From assembly GCA_003116975.1 (NCBI GenBank), contig BGKB01000335.1:1-25635 (forward strand): a stretch of 25,635 nt of DNA, written 5' to 3'. The notes beneath the pieces are model-generated. The model searched no databases. It saw only the letters and a list, made by a program, of their open reading frames with translations, and was not told where the DNA came from. Both the position numbers and the translations under genes were made by a program. Below, piece after piece: positions 17,282 through 25,635 of this stretch; position 1 is the stretch's first letter; each line of letters starts with the position of its first letter. This DNA is from Aurantiochytrium sp. KH105. Taxonomy: Eukaryota; Sar; Bigyra; Thraustochytrida; Thraustochytriidae.

Positions 17282-19847
17282 TTACATGATGCAACATGGT
17301 GGTTGGTGCTTGCGACGACCTTGGTCATTCTGATTGATCTCAAAATCAATCTGACAGCCAATGAGCTCCTCAAAGAGGGTCTCGGGTCGAACGTACTCGA
17401 GATCCTTGAAAGAAGCGCGATGATGTTCGTCAGTGAGCATGGACGATTTGCGTTTTTCTTTTTTCGTAGGCTCGCCCGGATCATAGTCGTTGGGCTGAAA
17501 TTCAGCGTTGACAGAGGTTGCGCTCGGAACAAAGGGCGGCACAATGTGTCGCTTCTCGAGCTTATCCCAATCAATTCCATCAAAAAAGGGATGTTCCATA
17601 ATTTCACGCACACCCCGCGGGCCGCAGCCGAGCCGGCTTCCGGGATCATGATGCAAAAGCTTGTGCACGAGGTCCTGTGCTTCGTAGGTGAGACCGACAA
17701 TGGGCTTCTCTGCGCGACCAGGCTCTTTTGTGCGTCGGTGAAGCTCGTTGCGATTCCGCTCTGCGCACTGCAGAGCAGACTCTGACCATCGTACTTTCCC
17801 CATGACCATGTTTTTCAGTAGCGTGCGGTGCGAGCGTTTGGGCCCGCGAGTAAAAGGCATGCGCCCGAGACAGTAGAACTGGTGAAGAATTACGCCCAAT
17901 GCGAACCAGTCCACGGAAACACCGTAATTCGGATACCTTGGGAGGCGGTCTGGGTCCGATAGACGCCGCGGTGCCTCGGTATTGAAACTGGGCGCAATGG
18001 CTGGCTGTCCAGTCTGCCCAGCCTGCACTCCTCCTCCCTTGCCGCTGTCATTAAAGAGAGGCTGCATGAGTTCCGCGGCGGTGCCTCTAAAGCTCGCTCC
18101 TGCAGCCCCATACTGGCCATTCGCGCTTCCAATGGCTACATTCGGGGAAAGCGGCGAACCCACAACACCGGGCGAAGCAGGAGATGGCGATCCTGGAGAT
18201 GTGAGCAACGGATTCACGGGTGAAGCAGGATCGTATGGCGGTGAAGCCAGTTGCTGCTGCTGCTGCTGCTGCTGTTCCTGTTGCGTGAGTGCGCCAGTGT
18301 CAGCTTTTTGGGTATTCACGGTGAGAGGCATTCGCTGCTTCTCTTCCACAGTACCTGGATCCGTAAAGTGACGCCGCGTACCTGCGGTATCTGCCCTGGA
18401 AGAGTTTGCCGCGCCACGAGCCAGCTGCGCGTTACTGGGGTCAAACGCATCAATTCTGGCAGACTTGGACGTGAAGGCGCGCATTGACGACTGAAAGGTG
18501 GTCAGCCAGGTGGACTTTCGCGTCACACTGCTTTTTTTCTTCACCTCTGTAGGACGCCGTCGGTCCCAGCAAGGCCCAAGATACATTTCGGGAGCGATAT
18601 AGCCAGGCGTACCGCAACACTGATCATGTCGAAGGGCTTCTGCCGAGTCGGCTGTTACGCTGAGTCCAAAGTCACTAATTACCACGTAGCCACTGCCATC
18701 GAGCAAGCAGTTTGAAGGCTTGAGGTCGCGATGTATAATGTGTCGTGAATGGAGATATCCAATTCCGAGAACGAGACATGCCATCCAGAACTGCGCAACC
18801 TCATGCGGGACCACTGGCATGCGTCGTAAATGAAACTTGAGTTCACCGCCGGGCAAAATGTCCAGGAGAAAATAAATGCTCACTTCGTCTTGGAATACTT
18901 GATGCACGCGGGCCACAAAGGGATAATCGACCTTACGCAGGATACTGGCTTCTGCAATCACCGTGTTGAGCCTCTTTTTTGTGATGACCTTGATTTTATT
19001 CATTTCTTTCAATGCCCAAACGGCGTTCGTGTCTCTGTGGAAAGTATCAAAGATGATGTGTGCAAACATGCAAACAACAATGCAAGCGAACGACGCACGG
19101 ATGGAAAGTTCATCGAGACGAACACGATCGAGTTGACGGTTGTAAAGCACAAGCAAAGAGAGAGTTAGTACACAAACCTGGCGAATCGAACAAGGGCGAA
19201 TGACCCAAACGGAAGAAAACTTACACAACACGAACGGCGTGAACTTTACCAAAGCCGCCTTCACCAAGGAGACGCAGCTTTTCGAAGTCGCGCATGACTC
19301 TTGGTTTTAGCGCGTAGTTTTCAAAACTTGCAAGCATGTGGCCGTACGGACCATCGATAAAGTTGCCAACATGATCGTTGAGGCGGTCCAACAGGTACGC
19401 CATGACAATTTCGAGCGAAGGCGGAACCCGAACCGCCGCACCTGCCTCAATGTAGGCAGCAATTTCCCTGTCGAGCTGATCGACAGACTCTGCACCTTCA
19501 TCTCCAATGTAATATGGCTTGCCCGGGGTCAAATACGAGAGGCCAATGTGCCGCAAGAGAGATAATAAAGAGCTGCCGTAAATACGCAGCTTGGCCTCTT
19601 GGCAATCTTCGTAGCACAAAAGAAGCTGCAAGAGATTCTCATCGCGAAGATACCTCCAAAATAGCGACCTCTTTACAGAGCTCGCCAGGATAGCATCTGC
19701 CTTGAGATTTGTGCGAAAATTCGCCAGCAGATTTTGCAGGTTCGAATACGTCAGCTGTCTCTTGGTGCGGTAAATCGCGAAGCGAGAGATGGCGGATTGC
19801 GCCTCGAGAAAACGCTGGTCCTCCACCACCTGGTTGAGCAGATTCAT
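17282..19847 (-). CDS. GRK-like AGC protein kinase with RGS-like N-terminus and CaaX box, two exons
   Basis: A 791-residue Ser/Thr kinase from exons 19847-19225 and 19034-17282, with a 190-nt intron (donor GTAAGT, acceptor CCACAG, phase 2). The intron splits the N-lobe between HAVRV and DTNAVWALKEM. Residues about 40-185 look like an RGS-homology fold (SLFWRYLRDENLLQLLLCYED), then VMRDFEKLRLLGEG as in G-protein-coupled receptor kinases. All catalytic elements are present: GEGGFGKV 195-202, Lys217, Glu236 in helix C, HRDLKPSN with Asp311, DFG with Asp329, APE 355-357 and DWFALG near 583. Between APE and DWFALG is an insert of about 210 residues rich in Ser, Pro and Gln, including a poly-Gln run. 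The C-terminal AGC-type tail is followed by CCIM (788-791), a CaaX box whose Met favours farnesylation, as in GRK1. The start context ACCATGA is good. It probably acts at membranes downstream of receptors; substrates are unknown. Confidence 0.88.
18251..18278. repeat. CTG/CAG run encoding poly-Gln within the kinase insert
   Basis: A run of CTG on + reads as CAG codons on - and encodes most of a QQEQQQQQQQQ-type stretch in the kinase-domain insert. It is in frame and part of the coding sequence. Confidence 0.85.
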
Positions 19848-20322
19848 GGTGAAATTGCAGTTGCCCTCCCGCGTGATGCGGGCGGCGTAATGTCGTCAGT
19901 CGCACAAGGTTGCGCTAAGCCCTCGCAGAGCGACCGGTGACAACGACGACGACAACGACGACGGCGACAACGTGGACAACGACGAGCCTGCACACGATGG
20001 CCTCTTGGCCCGGCCAGGGGCCGTCAGCGAGTGTTGCAAAAGTGCGCGAGCGCGGTCCTTGAGGGGACGTGGCAGACGAACTCCACTTTTGCCGGCCTCG
20101 GACGCCGGCACGCGGAGATCGATTGACCGACCGCGTGAACACAAGGACGACCGCACGTTCGCCCTGCGATTTGCTTTGATGATCGTGGAGATGGTGGATG
20201 AGCCATTGAAGGTGCGCGTTGAACTGAAGTCCGCGCGCACATGCCGAGGACACACGCGCTTCCGAGATCCGTTGCCTGCCCTTCCCCTCACTATCGCACC
20301 TAGATATAGCAGAGTGCGCTAA

Positions 20323-20361
20323 CAGTATGTGTGTGTGCGTGTGTGCGTGAGAGAGAGAGAG
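20323..20361. repeat. GT/GA dinucleotide repeat
   Basis: An alternating GTGTGTGTGC run passes directly into GAGAGAGAGAGA. Runs of GT of this kind can adopt Z-DNA. A complementary CA run lies at 20535-20560, about 175 bp away. Confidence 0.85.
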
Positions 20362-20534
20362 ATTGGATGGGTGATTTATTACCGAGCAAAACCTCGTTTG
20401 GCAGACAGCCACGCAACCGCTTGGGGAACCCGCGCTATAAACCCACATCGGATGCAAAAGCTTCTCTTTGTAAGTTGGCCGCTGGTTTACAGTCACGCGA
20501 GCTTTAGGATCGCCCCAATCGCCGTCAAGATCGA

Positions 20535-20560
20535 CACACACACATACACACACACTCATT
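20535..20560. repeat. CA dinucleotide repeat
   Basis: CACACACA with one ATA interruption. It is opposite in sense to the GT run at 20323-20347. Confidence 0.85.
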
Positions 20561-21367
20561 GCCCAGCTCCGCCATGCATCCATTCGATCGTACCACTGGC
20601 ACGACAAAAAAAAATTGAGCCAACTCTTGCGATCGAGACGCCCCATCCTGCGTGGCAGGACCACGCCATCCGATCCCGAATCAGAGATCGTCACGAGCTT
20701 TTTCGTGGTAGGGCGACGCAGCCTCGTTCTAGAAGGGGGAAGAACTGAAAAAAAGACACGAGCTTGGCTGCCTTACTTCGTTTCTTTTTTCGTTCCGTGG
20801 TGCTAAGCTTTCTATTTCATTCTCCCCTTTCGGGAATCCCTGGCCGGAGAGCCGGCAACGTTTCGGCCAAGCCTGGAGCGCCGGAATCGGCCAGCCTGTC
20901 GTATTCATACAGTGAAAATTTTGTTGAACAGGCAGACAGACAGGTAGGCACTGGCAGCGACCGCCGCGAGCCGGCTCGGCGGCGGTGGCCCGGCGGTCGA
21001 ATTCCGTAACGGATATGAACATGGAAGCCTGAGAAGCATCAGTCTGTCCGAGGAAAACACGCCCTGCTCGAAACAAATACAATGGATGGCATTCCAAGAA
21101 CATTTGGCGAAATGCGACTTGCTTGTGATTAGCCTCCATTAATAAGGGTGTCCAAGCTCGACTGTAAGTAAGTAAGTTCGAATGAATGTCATGAATCAAC
21201 CAGCCAACCAACCAACCATTCATCAATCTTTGCCATTCGCCGCGCGCGCAAATTCGACACACAAATGCGATCCGTTGGATTTGGCTTTTGTTCCAACTTC
21301 AAAGACCGAGTCCGAGACCGAGGCCAGAATACAAGGTCGCCTTTTGCTCATGCTTGTCCAGCCAGCC

Positions 21368-21574
<207 letters not shown>

Positions 21575-21866
21575 TACAGCAACAGCAACAACAATAAGAT
21601 CAACGCAGCTTGATAAGTTGCTGACTCACCACGCTGTGACGGCGAACGCAGAAAATTGCAAGGCATTCTTGAGAGTTAGCGTGACAACGCCGTTCTGTTG
21701 CGCCATAGAAGTGATAAATGTGGCCACACGGCGCTGCCAAGGAAGAAAGGAGTTATAACGAGAGTGCTTTGAGCGCGCGCGAGAGAGAAAGGGAGTGAGA
21801 CAGGAAAGTTGTTCCTCGCAGCGGCATTGCAGTGTCAAACAACCAGGTGGCGAAGACCTCTGTGCG

Positions 21867-22328
21867 ATGAACGCGCGAAGCGAGAGTCGCGCTCTCGTGC
21901 GCAAAAGTGGGGTTGCCCGGCGCGCCTCCAAGCAGCGAAGCTCGGAAGCCTTTCACAAGACAGCCAGCGACCTGGGCAACACAGTGGAAGTCTTGCGCGG
22001 ACAGCTCAAGGAGCTCCAACGCGAAATCAGGGCCGATCGCGTGGGCAAAAAGGAATTTGAAGATGAGATCGCCATGTTGATGCGCCGAAGAGAAAAGATC
22101 GAAAAGAACCTTGCCGACAACGCTGCATGGGCACGAGAGTTCGACAGTGCTATCGGACCTTTCGAACGAACGTATGCAGGTCTTACGCATGAGATCAGCG
22201 GGCTCTATGACAATGCTAAAGAGGAGCATGCCAAGGGCGTCCAGGTTCTCATTGACCAATTCAATTACCATCCGGCCTTCAAGCGATGGAATGAGACTTT
22301 CTTCGCAATTCCTTTCCGCCCAAAATAG
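21867..22328 (+). CDS. Small conserved-looking coiled-coil protein
   Basis: A 153-residue protein from the first in-frame ATG at 21867; the frame continues upstream only to a GTG at 21795. The first 30 residues are Arg/Ser-rich. Residues about 30-120 are strongly helical with heptad-like spacing (VEVLRGQLKELQREIRA, then EIAMLMRRREKIEKNL). The end is distinctive: FNYHPAFKRWNETFFAIPFRPK contains aromatic residues and Pro, unlike a random frame. I do not recognise the family with certainty. The composition and the aromatic C-terminal motif recall small axonemal or centriolar coiled-coil proteins, but that is only an impression. No signal peptide or membrane segment is visible. An upstream exon cannot be excluded, because AG dinucleotides after pyrimidines occur just before the ATG. 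It is convergent with the Spondin_N gene, 201 bp away. Confidence 0.65.
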   Translation: MNARSESRALVRKSGVARRASKQRSSEAFHKTASDLGNTVEVLRGQLKELQREIRADRVGKKEFEDEIAMLMRRREKIEKNLADNAAWAREFDSAIGPFERTYAGLTHEISGLYDNAKEEHAKGVQVLIDQFNYHPAFKRWNETFFAIPFRPK

Positions 22329-22529
22329 ACGCCCTGTGCTCGAGCATCCACAAATGTCGTATTCTCTCTCTTTCTGTACCAGAACATTTATCATTATAGA
22401 ATGCACGCTAAACATGTCAAATATGAATGGAAATTTCGTGTTTAGTTTTAGAAAAACTCACAAGTCTCGGAACTTTAGCTGATCAGAGAAAAGCAAGAGC
22501 TGCGTCTCTTCTTCGCGACGTGCCATGCC

Positions 22530-23378
22530 TTACATCATAGCGTCGGACATGCTCACGAGCATGATCGGGTTGCGCCAGTCGTACATGGACCCAAGAGGTT
22601 CGCCATTGGCACCAAGCTCGTCCTCAGTGAGGTCCGTACGACCGACGTTGATGCCCTGAAAGCCACGGTGAACGTGCACAAAGCCCTCGCCCATTTCAGT
22701 ACGTGCATTGCCCGTTCCCGCCGCGCACGCCGGGCCGGGAACATGCGTGCAGAGCTCATTGTTCATCTCGGTACCGGCATCCCACGCAGGCTCGTAGTAC
22801 ATCGCACCATTGTAAATCGGGGCTCCGTTGAGTGCCACGAAGCAATCGTTCGAGTTGACGCACATTGCAGCAATGGTGACAAGGGGGTAATCGCTGTTCA
22901 TCCGAATTTCAATGGTTCCATTAGCATTGGCGGGAACGTTCGTGCCAACGAAAGATTCCAGAACGTTGTCATCCATGCTGTACACATGCTCAAGCATGGT
23001 GGTGTTGCCAGCTTCCGCAATTGCGCCCAGGCCCTCGGGGCCCGGCATACCAGGAACAAAAAGCTTGGGGGCGTAGTGGTTGTGGACGACGACGAGAAAG
23101 GAAGAAAAGGGTTGCATGTACGAGAGGTTGTTCACTGTCAGATAGACTGTGCGAAAGCAAGCCTCGCGCTCCTCGTCGCGCTCAAACCCCTGCGTGCATC
23201 GGCAGTGAGCAAACTTTCGGGGTCGACGCCGCTTGGCCTCGCTGTTCGCAGGGCAATCATACCAAGCAAGCTCGCGCGCTTCACCTTGAAGCAGTTCTTT
23301 TCCGGTGCTGGTTGCTTGCGCGCTGTTGCACAGAAATGCGCAAATGGCGATGAGGAGAAAGCTCGTGAACTTGGTCAT
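22530..23378 (-). CDS. Secreted Spondin_N-domain protein
   Basis: A 282-residue protein. Residues 1-22 form a typical signal peptide (hydrophobic FLLIAICAFLC, small residues at the probable cleavage after Ala-Gln-Ala). A short Cys-containing, basic segment (YDCPANSE to HCRCTQGFERD) follows and looks like part of an EGF-like or other disulphide module. Residues about 77-282 match the spondin N-terminal domain, an extracellular fold related to C2 that binds matrix or carbohydrate. Matching parts are YLTVNNLSYMQPFSSFLVVVHN, the GLGAIAEAGNTTML helix, PLVTIAAMCVNSNDCFVALNG, then AWDAGTEMNNE and GFVHVHRGFQGI. It is probably secreted to the cell surface or wall. The gene is intronless and ends at TAA. 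N-glycosylation sequons (for example NTT, NGT) are present. A (CTTG)17 array starts 24 bp upstream of the ATG. Confidence 0.88.
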   Translation of the reverse strand: MTKFTSFLLIAICAFLCNSAQATSTGKELLQGEARELAWYDCPANSEAKRRRPRKFAHCRCTQGFERDEEREACFRTVYLTVNNLSYMQPFSSFLVVVHNHYAPKLFVPGMPGPEGLGAIAEAGNTTMLEHVYSMDDNVLESFVGTNVPANANGTIEIRMNSDYPLVTIAAMCVNSNDCFVALNGAPIYNGAMYYEPAWDAGTEMNNELCTHVPGPACAAGTGNARTEMGEGFVHVHRGFQGINVGRTDLTEDELGANGEPLGSMYDWRNPIMLVSMSDAMM

Positions 23379-23401
23379 TGTTCAAAATCTCGGTGGATGT
23401 T

Positions 23402-23472
<71 letters not shown>
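23402..23472. repeat. (CTTG)17 tetranucleotide array
   Basis: Seventeen perfect CTTG units plus CTT. On the coding strand of the Spondin_N gene it reads CAAG and lies 24-94 bp upstream of the ATG, that is in the 5' UTR or core promoter. In all frames it is open (LACL on +, KQAS on -), which explains spurious open frames here. Confidence 0.97.
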
Positions 23473-24761
23473 TTTGGAAAAGCTTGGTGCGATTGTTTTG
23501 GTTTTGGTTCTGCTTTTGGAGTCGTCGAGTTTCGGATTTGCTCTTTGGCGTTCGCAAGTCGCGGCTCGGTGTTTGCTTGTTCCTTCCCCTTCGCGATGCT
23601 TACAAAGCTGGAATGAAGTCATGAGCTGCGTAAAGGCGTAGACGTTGGTCATACTCTACTTAGAGAGGCTAAGAGGTGAGGCCGATGCAAGATCGAGTAC
23701 GTTTATCCGAAACGAGATTCGTTCCAGCATGCCAGGATCGCAGCGCACGTTTCGAGCCCAATCGTTAACCAGCTTGGCGGACCAGCACTCCCCGAGGTTT
23801 CGGCACCGGTCATCTTCCGTCCGCGACGATCTTCTGCTCTTGACGGTACGAACCTCTCTCGTGAATCGGCCCAGTCTCTTTTTGCCCTTGCTTCTCTCAA
23901 GAAACCGCCATGGTCGGCAAGAGCTGCATTTCACCGTGAATGGCCCATCTGATCCCGCGCCTCCGCACCCGTGGCGATGGGCCGTGCACGGCTCATCATC
24001 GCTCACTGCCTCGGCATGCTGTCGTCCATGTCCAATTCTGATCGGCCGCCGTCAGTGGCGGCAGCGGGTGGTTGATTGGTGGGTGACCCCGTGACGCGCG
24101 GGATAATGTCTTCGAGCCGCCACTGCCGGTGGCGGGACGCTCGCCCACACTCGAATGTCCCGAAAGAGGAGGATCCTGCGACTACTATTATTCCTACAAT
24201 CACTTCTACCCTTACCCGAGAGAAAGCAAGAGAATGCACGGAGTGCATGCGACAATGCACGCACACGAGCGTCTTGCGCGCTCGAAGCAGCCACAAGCGT
24301 AGTCACTGCCGCGAAGCCGACGAGACATTCACTCGCAAGGAGGCTGGCTATGGCTTGCGAACGCAAGATTTTGCCGCTCTGTGCGCAGCCGCATCCAGCA
24401 AGGCGGTCGAAGAAACAATCGAGTTCGACCGGACCCGCCAGGCCGGACAACCTCCGCGCAGCCGACGCGCCAATCTCCAAGCTTTACTATACGTGCTCTC
24501 CCGTGCCACGTCCAAAACATCGAACGAACGGCTCCGAGCGTCCCAAGTCGCTCCCCACTTTTTCGCGGGCACCCACAACGGGATTCGCCCGCCGGCGCGC
24601 CGGGCCCGTGCGAGCCGTCCCCATTCGCTTTGTTGCCGGGGCGTTTCGTGGGCTCCGGCCTCGGCCTCTTTTGCCGTCGAGATCGGCCGCGGACGGCCAC
24701 GGATGGACGCTTTCGCGCAAACCCGCAAAGCGCCGCGATCGACCCGAGCGCGCGGCAAAAT
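23473..24761. other. Intergenic region upstream of the Spondin_N gene, no gene recognised
   Basis: The left part should be the Spondin_N promoter, with a run of TTTTGG-type sequence at about 23495-23520. Open frames exist on both strands (for example 24076-24885 on + and 25258-24329 on -), but they overlap one another, contain no recognisable domain and have the Arg/Pro/Ser composition expected of GC-rich non-coding DNA. I searched by eye for the missing C-terminal GHxH motif of the metallophosphoesterase in this region and did not find it. Confidence 0.5.
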
Positions 24762-25441
24762 CTATTGGGTCCGACAATGGCCGCTGCAAGGGGGTCCTCG
24801 GTCGCTTTTGACCATCCATGATCGATCCCTCGCTCGTCCTCGATCCGGCGGCACGTGGAGCTCTTTTTGTAGCAAGCCACCTTGAGCGCAAGGAATGGTG
24901 CGCACTTTCTCCAGGACCTCTCGTCTAAGAATGAGACAGCCAATGTCCGGTCCGCCCAACACACGGTCCATGACGCCAAACGGCGGCGAAGGTGTGGCCA
25001 GAACATCGGTGTTCGTGGGAAAATTCCCCCAGATGCTCTTTGCGTGGCCATCGGATCGGATGGGAAATGCCCAAAGACTCGGAAATCCTGAGCGGACAAA
25101 GGGTGATCCGTACACTTCGACGCCATCAAGTTCGACTGCGGCGTCAATGAGGTAGTGGATGCCTCGGTTTGGGAGCTCATCCTTTGTGACAAAGGAATCG
25201 CCGCGGCTTCGCTCGTACTCTCTGGCTTGTGCGTGGCTAGGATCGAAGATTGTATCATGATTGCCAGCCACGAGGACTTTGTGGCGATGCGGTTGCGACG
25301 TCATCCAGTCAACGAATTGGCGCGCCTCCTCGACGCCACCTGCGCTGCAAAAGTCGCCTGCATGCACGAGTACGTCGCCGTCAGGCAGCTGCGCAGTTCC
25401 TCATGTTGGCAGTGCGAATCGGAGAGAATCACGAGCCGCAT
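24762..25441 (-). pseudogene. MPPED-type calcineurin-like metallophosphoesterase, frameshifted and truncated
   Basis: The ATG at 25441 (context ACCATGCG) opens MRLVILSDSHCQHEELR, which carries the first metal-binding motif DSH. The frame then has to shift near 25388-25396. After this, QLPDGDVLVHAGDFCSAGG follows in another frame, with the second motif GDF and then VLVAGNHDTIFD. VEVYGSPF and DVLATPSPPFGVMDRV follow. In the MPPED1/MPPED2 family this last segment reads THGPP, and its His is a metal ligand; here it is Pro-Ser. The expected final GHxH segment after GCLILRREVLEKV is absent: the frame continues with unrelated residues and stops at 24762. One missing base, a lost ligand and a lost C-terminus together suggest a decaying copy. 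A sequencing error could explain the frameshift alone, but not the other two changes. Confidence 0.65.
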
Positions 25442-25635
25442 GGTGATGGGATTGCGGATTTGCATTCGGCACACCGCCCGGACGTTGGTGATTAGAATAA
25501 AGAGAAAGAAAACACCCAAAGAATGTTAATTTGACAAAATAAAGGGCAGCGCTGCGCATCAGGCCATTTGCCGGCCCCTTGACTCGGAGCGAGAAAAGGC
25601 GCTTTTGAAGGCGTCGCGGTCTTTTTGAAAGTCTC
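25442..25635. other. Upstream flank of the metallophosphoesterase, window edge
   Basis: An in-frame ATG nine codons upstream (MQIRNPITM) is an alternative start. Further right, no coding signal is recognisable. An AATAAA on + at about 25538 could belong to a + strand transcript, but no gene for it is visible. Confidence 0.35.

Noticed and set aside
17014..17700. Upstream in-frame extension of the TPR protein
   Set aside because: It overlaps the kinase 3' exon on the same strand in another frame and has no protein-like features. The ATG at 17013 is preferred.
23281..23652. KQAS- or LACL-repeat proteins around 23400
   Set aside because: These are translations of the (CTTG)17 microsatellite in different frames.
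24076..25258. 269-residue + frame and 309-residue - frame near the metallophosphoesterase
   Set aside because: They overlap each other, and the - frame also runs through the metallophosphoesterase in a different phase. Neither has a recognisable motif.

Overview
This window is nuclear DNA of a eukaryotic microbe. The evidence is six spliceosomal introns that I could place with matching reading phases, a prenylation box on a kinase, a CLC antiporter with long low-complexity insertions, and many promoter-proximal microsatellites. GC-rich, mostly long and intron-poor genes with short intergenic gaps, together with CTAAC branch points, suggest a protist such as a stramenopile. A thraustochytrid/labyrinthulomycete is my best guess, but this is inference and the sequence contains no direct taxonomic marker.

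Layout from left to right: (1) 1-1625 is a GC-rich, repeat-bearing leader. (2) A Ras-family guanine nucleotide exchange factor lies on + (1626-3656). (3) A repeat-rich gap of about 1.5 kb follows. (4) A ClC-6/7-type chloride/proton antiporter lies on + (5148-8642). (5) Convergent to it is a six-exon gene for the NatA auxiliary subunit NAA15 on - (13494-8848), which I reconstructed exon by exon, including a 68-nt internal exon. (6) A microsatellite-rich gap of about 1.5 kb follows. (7) On - is a TPR protein with an N-terminal TIR-like alpha/beta domain (17013-15019). (8) Also on - is a GRK-like AGC kinase of two exons (19847-17282), with an RGS-like N-terminus, an insert of about 210 residues inside the kinase domain and a C-terminal CaaX box. 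(9) A 2-kb gap carries a (AGC)n tract of about 50 units. (10) A small coiled-coil protein lies on + (21867-22328). (11) A secreted Spondin_N-domain protein lies on - (23378-22530), with (CTTG)17 just upstream of its ATG. (12) A gap of about 1.4 kb follows. (13) At the right edge on - is a frameshifted, apparently decaying MPPED-type metallophosphoesterase.

This is an ordinary eukaryotic gene neighbourhood rather than an operon. Several products belong to signalling (RasGEF, GRK-like kinase, TIR-like/TPR protein), but nothing shows that they act together. The most unusual items are the divergent TIR-like plus TPR protein, the kinase with the very large insert and CaaX box, the split CBS1 domain of the antiporter, the damaged metallophosphoesterase, and the habit of placing tetra- or pentanucleotide repeats immediately 5' of genes.
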